Shown here in pieces: positions 7,807 through 14,564 of a stretch of DNA of 22,908 nt. Under the pieces are notes generated by a model. The model was not told where the DNA came from. It was given only the letters and a program-made list of their open reading frames with translations, and made no database searches. The stretch is taken from NCBI GenBank assembly GCA_964475985.1, contig CAYYYP010000051.1:1-22908 (forward strand). The letters run 5' to 3'. Made by a program: the position numbers and the translations under genes. Numbering within the stretch: the stretch's first letter is position 1; each line of letters begins with the position of its first letter. This stretch comes from CAYYYP01 sp964475985 (lineage in GTDB: Bacteria; Bdellovibrionota; UBA1018; CAYHWW01).

Positions 7807-8912
7807 TGCCGAGGCAACGTAAGGACAAACCTAGTATTTTTACATTCAGAATCGATTTGAATTGAACCTTTGTGGGAGTCCATAATGGTTTTACAAATAC
7901 TGAGACCCAGCCCTGAACCTTTTGTAGATAATTTTGTCGAAAAAAAAGGTTCCATAATTCGGTGACGAATTTCCGGATCAATGCCCCGCCCGCTGTCGGT
8001 GATCATGATCTCTACAAGCTCATCATTAGCTTTAACTTCAACTTTGATCCATTTTTCCGCTAGCGGTTCGATTGCATCCTTGGCGTTATTAATAAGGTTC
8101 ACCAAAACCTGGCTAATTTGAACTTCTCGGCAATAAATTTCCAGATCCTGCGGAATGTTTTCCGCTTCAATTTTAATTCCCGACTTCTTGTATGTTTCTG
8201 ATGAGAGCTCAAGAACATCTTTAATGAGTCGTTTGAAGTTTACATTCTGGAAGGGATCCTTTGATCCATCCCGCGAGAGGGATCGCATGCTGCGGATAAT
8301 GCTGCTCATGCGGTCGACCAATTCGGTAACCGTTCGGGAAATTTTTAAAATATTTTCTTTTGTAACGTCGGAACGGGAGAGTTGCATTTCTAAGAGTTCC
8401 ATACGCCCCCGAATGATGGCAATGGGATTCCCAAGCTCGTGGGCAATGCCCGCCGCAACTTCTCCCAGGCTAGCTAGTTTTTCCGAATTCAGTAGGGCCG
8501 CCCGCTCATGTTCTAGTTGCCCTTGAATCATTTTTTGTTCAGTGATGTCCGTTCGGATTGCAAGATATTGGAAAGGTTTACCGGCATCATCCAGAAATGG
8601 AATGATGGTGGTGAAGACCCAGTAATAACTCCCGTCTTTGGCCCGGTTTTTAATCTCACCTTTCCAAACCTTTCCCGCGGAAATGGTTTTCCACATATCA
8701 ACGAAGAACCCCTGGGGATGAAATTTAGAATTTAAAATACGATGATTCTGCCCAAGCAACTCCTCACGGGGATACCGCGAAATTTCACAGAACTTATCAT
8801 TGCAGTAAAAAATCTTCCCAGCCGGGTCGGTGATCGCAACTATAGAGGATTGGTCCAATGCAAACTTGAGATCTTCAGCTTCCTTTTGAGCCTTTTTTAG
8901 TTTTTGCTCCAT
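7800..8912 (-). CDS. Soluble PAS-domain sensor histidine kinase
   Basis: The 370-residue protein has a short N-terminal coil and a PAS domain (about 15-125). The PAS has FCEISRYPREELLGQNHR, then WKGEIKNRAKDGSYYWV and the closing AIRTDITEQK. A HisKA dimerisation helix carries the phospho-acceptor H158 in IAHELGNPIAIIRGR. A complete HATPase domain follows, with the N box NLINNAKDAI, DSGRGIDPE and GSGLGLSICKTIMDSHKG. No membrane segment or signal peptide is visible, so it senses a cytoplasmic cue, or one relayed by a partner. It is the last gene of the cbb3 array, 29 bp after the CXXCH-protein gene. It is the natural partner for the NtrC-type regulator two genes upstream. No PAS cofactor residue is certain, and no good ribosome-binding site precedes the ATG. 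Confidence 0.93.
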   Translation of the reverse strand: MEQKLKKAQKEAEDLKFALDQSSIVAITDPAGKIFYCNDKFCEISRYPREELLGQNHRILNSKFHPQGFFVDMWKTISAGKVWKGEIKNRAKDGSYYWVFTTIIPFLDDAGKPFQYLAIRTDITEQKMIQGQLEHERAALLNSEKLASLGEVAAGIAHELGNPIAIIRGRMELLEMQLSRSDVTKENILKISRTVTELVDRMSSIIRSMRSLSRDGSKDPFQNVNFKRLIKDVLELSSETYKKSGIKIEAENIPQDLEIYCREVQISQVLVNLINNAKDAIEPLAEKWIKVEVKANDELVEIMITDSGRGIDPEIRHRIMEPFFSTKLSTKGSGLGLSICKTIMDSHKGSIQIDSECKNTRFVLTLPRHH

Positions 8913-8941
8913 AACGGTTGATCTAAAAACTTAGCTTTGCG

Positions 8942-10126
8942 TTACTCGGCAAGTTTTCTAAACCGAGTCAAACGGGTGAAATCATCCCTTGGAATATTTA
9001 CGCCGGAGCTGCCGCTGTACCCCAGGTAAATTCCAGACGCTAAATGCTTAAAGCAGTTTCGGGAAATCGTGGAGTGGGGTTTTTCTTCAATGCATGCTTG
9101 AAAATACATTCCATCCAGTTGCCAAAGGAATGGGTCAGATAACGCTGCGTAGGATTGACCCAATAGAAAAAAAGCTTGGGCGCGATCGGCGGAGTCTTTA
9201 CTACGATCGCTGGCTAAGTGGGCGTAGGTGGTCGCTCGTAAAAAATTTACATCTCCGGTGTGGTCCGCCGCAAATTTTTGCTGCTTCCTAGCCAACTCGA
9301 TCAATCGATACGCCTTCGCAAGTAGTTGTTTCACCGGAAGATCATTTTCGGATTGTCTTTTCTCCTGCATCCAAGCGGCCACGTCGGCCTTCCATTGTTT
9401 TAAGTCGCGCTCAAAAAAGCTAAGCAGATTTTTTTGCATTTCAACTTTTGTCAAAAAGGCATAGGTCAGTTTTGGCGTCTTCTTAACCCGCACACTGATG
9501 CTGAGATAACTTCGGATAGCGCGGGAGGCATCTATGAAATCCTTCTCGCTTTCCGCCTTACGGTTAAATACGACATTTTCGTAGGCTTCAAGCGCCTTAT
9601 CAAACTGCCGAGTGGCAGCGTAAAAGTCCGCTCGCTCCAGGGAGTTTGCCTCCGGCGGAAGTGCTTCATCAAAAACCTGGGCATTTAACTTTTGATCACC
9701 CGCGGTATGGCAGGCCATGCAAAATCCCGTAATGGTGCGAATTTGATTCCTGGCGTATTCACGGTAGCCCAATTTATAATTGGTTTGGGTACTTGAAATA
9801 TATTCAGAGAAGAGTGACGAAATAGCCTTAAGGCCTGGCTTCTCTTGGCCAATCATTTTCGGTAATGTTTTACCGACATTCTGCAAAATCTCTAAATTCG
9901 CTTCAATGTCGGCGCTATTTTTAGGATCGCTAAATTTTTCAGGACTTGAGAAATACTGCTCAAGTTTCAGTAGTGCCCCTAAGTTCTGATTCATCAGTGG
10001 AGAGATTTTTTCTGATGTTCCAGACGGAGAGGAAACCTTCTCGGTGCCATGAGAGCCGGCAAACGCCATCGTCAAAATACTGAAAGAAGTTAAACCGCAA
10101 AGGATAAGTTTTTGAATTGGTTTCAT
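8942..10126 (-). CDS. Exported CXXCH (cytochrome c-like) protein with helical repeats
   Basis: From ATG 10126 the product is 394 residues with a clear signal peptide (MKPIQKLILCGLTSFSILTMAFAG). A TTG at 10162 would add 12 residues and cannot be excluded. One c-heme motif, C136-MA-C139-H140, sits in GFCMACHTAG. Earlier lies a helical segment (NLGALLKLEQYFSSP to IRTITGF) of the kind found in small cytochrome c-like proteins. The remaining roughly 250 residues are alternating helices resembling TPR repeats (YAATRQFDKALEAYENVVF, AQAFFLLGQSYAAL). It is probably periplasmic and covalently heme-bound. I do not recognise a named family. It is encoded between the NtrC-type regulator and the kinase, so a redox-sensing or electron-transfer role linked to the oxidase is an inference from position. 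Confidence 0.75.
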   Translation of the reverse strand: MKPIQKLILCGLTSFSILTMAFAGSHGTEKVSSPSGTSEKISPLMNQNLGALLKLEQYFSSPEKFSDPKNSADIEANLEILQNVGKTLPKMIGQEKPGLKAISSLFSEYISSTQTNYKLGYREYARNQIRTITGFCMACHTAGDQKLNAQVFDEALPPEANSLERADFYAATRQFDKALEAYENVVFNRKAESEKDFIDASRAIRSYLSISVRVKKTPKLTYAFLTKVEMQKNLLSFFERDLKQWKADVAAWMQEKRQSENDLPVKQLLAKAYRLIELARKQQKFAADHTGDVNFLRATTYAHLASDRSKDSADRAQAFFLLGQSYAALSDPFLWQLDGMYFQACIEEKPHSTISRNCFKHLASGIYLGYSGSSGVNIPRDDFTRLTRFRKLAE

Positions 10127-10205
10127 TAAGGAAATGATCGCAACTGGATGACCAATAGACAAGTCCTGAATCGTTTCATTTCGGGGAATTCAAGTCTAAA
10201 TGGCA

Positions 10206-11651
10206 TTAATTTATATCTGCTTCGACCTCCTCAAGCCCAGGCTCATCCGCGTATTTGCCCTGCGTTATGAAACCATACTCGCGCTCTTTACGATAAAGGG
10301 TACGCCGATTGATCCCAAGAATTTGCGCTGCTTTCTCCTTTCGGCCAGCAACCTTTTCTAGGACCAGTCGCATATAACGTTCTTCAAGCTGGATGAGAGA
10401 GGGTAGGTCCGATGTGGCGGACTTAAAAAATTCTTCTGGCCTCATATCCGCAAACCCAGGAATATCAGCCTCATCAATTAAGACATGATCTGAAATGACC
10501 ATCGTACGCTCCACAACGTTTTCAAGTTCACGGACGTTGCCGGGCCAGCGCATTTTCATAAGTTTTGCCATGGCGCGCCGGGTAAAACCTCGTTGCTGCG
10601 CCCCAGAGGTAGCGGAGAATTTTTTGACAAAATGTTCAACCAGCTGGGGGATATCCTCGGGACGATCCCTAAGCGGCGGAATGGTGATGGGAATTACGCT
10701 GAGCCGGTAAAAAAGGTCATCCCGAAAAAGTCCTTCGTGAATTGCAGCCTGCAGATTTTTGTGGGTAGCGGCGATAATCCTAACATCAATGTCGTAGAGA
10801 ACATTGTCGCCCACGGGGCGAATTTTTCGATCTTGGAGAACTCTCAGTAGTTTTGCTTGAAGGCTAGGACTCATATCCCCAATTTCATCCAAAAAAAGAG
10901 TTCCCCCATTTGCTTCTTCAAATAGACCCTTTTTTCGAACGACGGCACCGGTGAAAGCTCCCTTAACGTGTCCAAACAATTCCGACTCGAGCAAATCGGC
11001 AGGTATTGCGGTGCAATTGATAGGAATAAACGGGCCGTTTGCCCGCGGACCATTTTTATGAATGGCCCGGGCCACCATTTCTTTACCAGTTCCGCTCTCC
11101 CCATTGATCAATACATTTGCTGCGGAATGAGCAACTTTTCCGATCAAATCAAATACGGAGCGCATGGCTTCACTTTTTCCAATGACCTCATCTAGACGCC
11201 ATGCTTTTTTGACCTCTTGTCGCAAAACCTTATTATCCCGAACGAGTTTGCTGCGCTCCATCGCTTTCTGAAGCACCACTCTTATTTCGTTTAACTTAAA
11301 AGGCTTAATCACGTAGTTATTGGCGCCGTTTCTCATGGCCTCAATCGCAGTATCAATGGTTCCGAAGGCAGAAATTAGAACTACTGGGATTTCTGGGCGT
11401 TCTAGGGAAATGCGCTTAAGGAACTGCATTCCATCCATGTGCGCCATTTTTAAGTCGGTGATGATGACATCCACCTGGTTTCTCAGGTCATCCCCGCCGT
11501 ATTTGCCTTGAGGGCTTAATGCGGCAAGTGCCTCGGTCGCTAAGGAAAAAGTCTCGACTTCATAATTTTCGGAAACCAGGAAATCCGATAAGAGGGACAA
11601 CATTTCGGCTTCATCGTCAATGACGAGAACCCGGCCTTTAGAAACAGACAT
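10206..11651 (-). CDS. NtrC-family sigma-54-dependent response regulator
   Basis: The start is ATG 11651, preceded by GGAGTG; a longer reading frame to 11723 would run into the SafE-like gene. The 481-residue protein has a receiver (VLVIDDEAEMLSLL, phospho-acceptor D66 in ITDLKMAHMDG, switch Lys in VIKPF). The AAA+ sigma-54 activation domain follows, with Walker A GESGTGKEM, the sigma-54-contacting GAFTGA loop in HVKGAFTGAVVRK, Walker B GGTLFLDEIGDM and the arginine-finger region. It ends with a Fis-type helix-turn-helix, GRKEKAAQILGINRRTLYRK. It should act only at sigma-54 promoters, and one lies at the head of this gene array. The kinase at 7800-8912 is its likely phosphodonor. The receiver closely resembles that of the stand-alone receiver at 19314-19778. 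Confidence 0.96.
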   Translation of the reverse strand: MSVSKGRVLVIDDEAEMLSLLSDFLVSENYEVETFSLATEALAALSPQGKYGGDDLRNQVDVIITDLKMAHMDGMQFLKRISLERPEIPVVLISAFGTIDTAIEAMRNGANNYVIKPFKLNEIRVVLQKAMERSKLVRDNKVLRQEVKKAWRLDEVIGKSEAMRSVFDLIGKVAHSAANVLINGESGTGKEMVARAIHKNGPRANGPFIPINCTAIPADLLESELFGHVKGAFTGAVVRKKGLFEEANGGTLFLDEIGDMSPSLQAKLLRVLQDRKIRPVGDNVLYDIDVRIIAATHKNLQAAIHEGLFRDDLFYRLSVIPITIPPLRDRPEDIPQLVEHFVKKFSATSGAQQRGFTRRAMAKLMKMRWPGNVRELENVVERTMVISDHVLIDEADIPGFADMRPEEFFKSATSDLPSLIQLEERYMRLVLEKVAGRKEKAAQILGINRRTLYRKEREYGFITQGKYADEPGLEEVEADIN

Positions 11652-11689
11652 TGGACACTCCGTAAACTGAGGACTCAGAGAGTACCGCA

Positions 11690-12433
11690 TTACCTGGTCG
11701 GCAAATGTTTGTGAAGCAGACATCCTTGGGGTGCAGCGGGGGAAGTAACTTGCGTCGCTTTGGCCTTTTGTTCTTCGGCCAGCAAAGAACCGCCCCTTAT
11801 GAAAACTGTGAAAAACCCGGCTAAAATGAGCAAAATCCCGGAGGCGCGGGGCGCTCTATGCTTCAAGGGTAAAAGGATGTTCTTAACTAAAAAGGGGGCA
11901 GCCGAGAGGGCAGGTATCGTTCCCAGCCAAAAGATCGATAACATGAGCAAACCAGAGTATGGGCTGGCGGTTGCCGCCGCGGCCACCACAAATGTGTAGA
12001 GCCATCCGCAAGGAAGAAAAGCTGAAAGTATGCCAAGTGCAATGATTCCCGTCCACGTTCCCTTTAGCGGCACTAATCGCACCCAAAACCAATGATACAT
12101 TTTTGAAAAAAAATTCCGGGAATTGGCGTGAAATGAAATGTTTAAAAACTGACGGCCACCTAGGTAAACCAAAGTCGCGGAAAGTAGGATTAAAGTCACC
12201 CAGGACATTATGAAGGAAATATTGGATTCAAAAAATACTTTGCCGAGGTAGCCCGCAGCAAAACCGAGCGATGAATACCCAAGGAGCCGGCCCGCGTGAT
12301 ACGAAATTACACTTCCCCGGGTGGGCGCTAAAGCTAGGATGAGACCGCTGCACATTCCAGCACAATGAGCGCTTCCCATTAAACTGGCCAGAAGTACGGC
12401 GCCTGGCATCACGTTAGCGGTAAGGTCCAACAA
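11690..12433 (-). CDS. SafE/DsbD_2-like polytopic membrane protein
   Basis: The start is placed at TTG 12433 (or TTG 12430), 6-9 bases after a perfect AGGAGG that lies inside the end of ccoG. An ATG at 12478 would force a 65-bp overlap, and the first internal ATG (12409) has no such site. The product of about 247 residues has roughly six hydrophobic helices. Its two cysteine motifs are typical of the sulfite-exporter TauE/SafE-like, DsbD_2-type family: MGSAHCAGMCSG near the N-terminus and AFLPCGWLYTF in the middle. Relatives are often encoded beside cbb3 oxidase genes and are suspected of handling copper or thiols; a function is not established. It occupies the place where ccoH might be expected, but it is not CcoH-like. 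The tail holds one further Cys and two His (GCLLHKHLP). Confidence 0.8.
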   Translation of the reverse strand: MLDLTANVMPGAVLLASLMGSAHCAGMCSGLILALAPTRGSVISYHAGRLLGYSSLGFAAGYLGKVFFESNISFIMSWVTLILLSATLVYLGGRQFLNISFHANSRNFFSKMYHWFWVRLVPLKGTWTGIIALGILSAFLPCGWLYTFVVAAAATASPYSGLLMLSIFWLGTIPALSAAPFLVKNILLPLKHRAPRASGILLILAGFFTVFIRGGSLLAEEQKAKATQVTSPAAPQGCLLHKHLPTR

Positions 12434-13817
12434 GGGGCACCTCCTCAATTCGGGAACTGGTGTTTTTTCCGTCCTCAAAAATCAAGATTTTTATCTTTGC
12501 TTTGAAATGTCCTAAGTTCAACTTTGATTTTGGAAAATGTATGAAGACATCCGAGCTGACTTTGGCTCCGGGGGAAATTACCAGCGGTCCATTCGCGACC
12601 AAAATTTTGACGTCAACATCTTCCGGTTCAAGACTAACCTTCACTTGATTTGATCCCACATTTTTAACGTCAATTTTAAATCGGTTCAGGATCTCAGGTA
12701 ACGAGGTTGATAATATAATTTCCTGATAGGGGGCGTCGTGGGAGCGTACAATCTGCACTTGGACAATATCCCGAACCACCAATGTCACTACGAGGCCAAC
12801 GATAACAAGACCGAGAAATAATGAATAAAGGATCACCCGTGGTCTCAATACCGAATTTTTTTCCGAATCAGGCGATGTTTGAGACGTGTAGCGAATCAAC
12901 CCCTTCGGTTTTTTCACACGCGTCATGACTTCGTCGCATGCGTCGATGCACGCCGTGCAGGCGATGCACTCCATTTGCAAACCGTTCCGAATATCAATTC
13001 CCGTAGGACAAACTTGAACGCATCGAGAACAATTCACGCAGTCTCCGGTATTTAAAGTTTTATTCTCTACGCGCCGACGTGGTTCACCGCGTTTTTCGTC
13101 ATAGGCGATGACGAGCGACCGTTCATCCATCAGGATGGATTGAAATCTTCCGTAGGGGCAAAGGACCGTGCAGAACTGTTCGCGGAACCAGCCGAAGTCG
13201 AAAAGCACCGCAGCTGTAACGCCAGCCATAAGAATAAAACTGCCAGGATTCTTCAGCGGTGAGCTCTGGATCATTTGGGCAAGGGCGTCCGTCCCAACGA
13301 AATAGGCTAAAAAACTGTGCCCTATGACAAGGGAAACTAGGGTAAAAATCATCCATTTTAATGACTTTTTGAGCAACCACATCCCGGTCCAAGGTTCTTG
13401 ATCCAGCCGCTTACGGGTGAAACCGTCACCTTCGATGATGCGCTCGATTCTTCTGAAAACACCATCTATGAATACAGTTTGAGGGCATGCCCATCCGCAC
13501 CAAATACGGCCAAAAATCGCTGTGACTAGACCTAACGTAAGTGCACCCCCAATCACCAAAAACACCAGTAGTGGGGTCTCATGCGCCCAAAACATGTATC
13601 CAAACAAACTAAAACGGCGGTGCGGCACGTCCAAAAGCAGCAGTGGTGCACCTCCGATTTTTACCCACGGCAAAACCAAGAAAACAAAAATGAGTACCGC
13701 GTGAACATTAACTCTAAGCCTTCGATACTTGCCCTTCACATCCGATGGATAAAGGTAAATACGACGGCCCTCCGAATCGGAAGTGGTTAATCTATCTTGT
13801 GGACGGGTATTACTCAT
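12414..13817 (-). CDS. ccoG: Cytochrome c oxidase accessory protein CcoG (polyferredoxin, FixG/RdxA)
   Basis: The start is ATG 13817, with AAGGAAAGC before it and an 8-bp overlap with ccoP; a frame open to 13874 has an unlikely longer N-terminus. The 467-residue membrane protein shows the RdxA/FixG order. Several TM helices carry CGWACPQTVFIDGVFRRIE and CTVLCPYGRFQS. Two 4Fe-4S clusters follow in CVNCSRCVQVCPTGIDIRNG and CIACTACIDACDEV. After one more TM helix comes a C-terminal Ig-like FixG_C domain (RFKIDVKNVGSNQVKVSLEP). CcoG relatives reduce Cu(II) to Cu(I) for CuB assembly in cbb3 oxidases. Its place after ccoP is canonical, although ccoH is absent from the cluster. Confidence 0.95.
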   Translation of the reverse strand: MSNTRPQDRLTTSDSEGRRIYLYPSDVKGKYRRLRVNVHAVLIFVFLVLPWVKIGGAPLLLLDVPHRRFSLFGYMFWAHETPLLVFLVIGGALTLGLVTAIFGRIWCGWACPQTVFIDGVFRRIERIIEGDGFTRKRLDQEPWTGMWLLKKSLKWMIFTLVSLVIGHSFLAYFVGTDALAQMIQSSPLKNPGSFILMAGVTAAVLFDFGWFREQFCTVLCPYGRFQSILMDERSLVIAYDEKRGEPRRRVENKTLNTGDCVNCSRCVQVCPTGIDIRNGLQMECIACTACIDACDEVMTRVKKPKGLIRYTSQTSPDSEKNSVLRPRVILYSLFLGLVIVGLVVTLVVRDIVQVQIVRSHDAPYQEIILSTSLPEILNRFKIDVKNVGSNQVKVSLEPEDVDVKILVANGPLVISPGAKVSSDVFIHFPKSKLNLGHFKAKIKILIFEDGKNTSSRIEEVPLVGPYR

Positions 13818-14397
13818 GCTTTCCTTGCGGTGCTTTTGCGGCGGCCGGATTACTTCCCTTAAGGGAATGTACAAAAACCGCCACCCGGTAAATATCTTCC
13901 TCGCTTAGAACTGGCCCCCACGGCGGCATTCCTTTATCGGGAATACCCGCATGGATAGTTTGGGCGAGCGAGAGGACCTTGCCGTCACGGTGCAGCCAAA
14001 ACTCATCTGTTAAATTCGGTCCGATAAGGCCTTGCCCATGCTCGCCATGACAGGATGCACATTTGCTTTGAAAGACTTCCTTTCCTTTTCCAATGGATGA
14101 ACCATGGTTTTGCACCGCCAATAACTTTTGTTCATTTGGAAATGGTACTTGGCTTTTTTCCCGAGCTTTGTCTTGGAGCGCCCCAATGTCGGCATTGAAT
14201 TCCTGATCAATGGACTGGCCGCCGCCTAACTCATAATAAGCGTAATAAAATACCGCAAAAGCGATGCAGGCATAAAACAAATATACCCACCATCGCGGCA
14301 ACATATTATCCAGTTCTTGGATCCCATCGTAATCATGATCCAGTAGTTCAGCTTCGCCGCCCGAAGTTTTCGTCTTCTCAGATTGTTTATTAGACAT
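13810..14397 (-). CDS. ccoP: cbb3 oxidase subunit III CcoP, mono-heme form
   Basis: The 195-residue protein starts with the CcoP-type N-terminus LLDHDYDGIQELDNMLPRWW, a single TM helix (VYLFYACIAFAVFYYAYY), and a periplasmic linker. One cytochrome c domain follows, with heme motif C113-AS-C116-H117 and a probable axial Met in PDKGMPPWG. Classic CcoP proteins are about 290-310 aa and carry two c-hemes. Here only one domain is present, and the missing one is not found as a separate gene beside it. The subunit passes electrons from soluble cytochrome c to CcoO. The gene begins 2 bp after ccoQ and overlaps ccoG by 8 bp. Confidence 0.95.
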   Translation of the reverse strand: MSNKQSEKTKTSGGEAELLDHDYDGIQELDNMLPRWWVYLFYACIAFAVFYYAYYELGGGQSIDQEFNADIGALQDKAREKSQVPFPNEQKLLAVQNHGSSIGKGKEVFQSKCASCHGEHGQGLIGPNLTDEFWLHRDGKVLSLAQTIHAGIPDKGMPPWGPVLSEEDIYRVAVFVHSLKGSNPAAAKAPQGKHE

Positions 14398-14399
14398 TT

Positions 14400-14564
14400 C
14401 TATCGTTCCTCTTTGAAAGGGAGATGAGCTAACTGGGAGTAGAGCTTCTGATTCGATTTTTTAAAAACCCAGAATAATGCGCCAATAAAAACCGATAGAA
14501 AAATCAATAAACCAATGCAAGTCAGCCAGGGCATCGGGAATTTTGCTAACACTTCAGTTTTCAC
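14400..14564 (-). CDS. ccoQ: cbb3 oxidase small subunit CcoQ (GTG start)
   Basis: Reading the minus strand in the gap between ccoNO and ccoP gives a 54-codon frame from GTG 14564, with AAAGGAG as ribosome-binding site. The product begins MKTEVLAKFPMPWLTCIG, has one TM helix (about 14-34, LLIFLSVFIGALFWVFKK) and a short charged tail ending FKEER. Size, topology and position are those of CcoQ/FixQ, which stabilises the association of CcoP with the oxidase core. The start overlaps the ccoNO stop by one base (TAGTG), so it is translationally coupled, and it ends 2 bp before ccoP. Identification rests on context and topology, since CcoQ sequences diverge widely. Confidence 0.88.
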   Translation of the reverse strand: MKTEVLAKFPMPWLTCIGLLIFLSVFIGALFWVFKKSNQKLYSQLAHLPFKEER

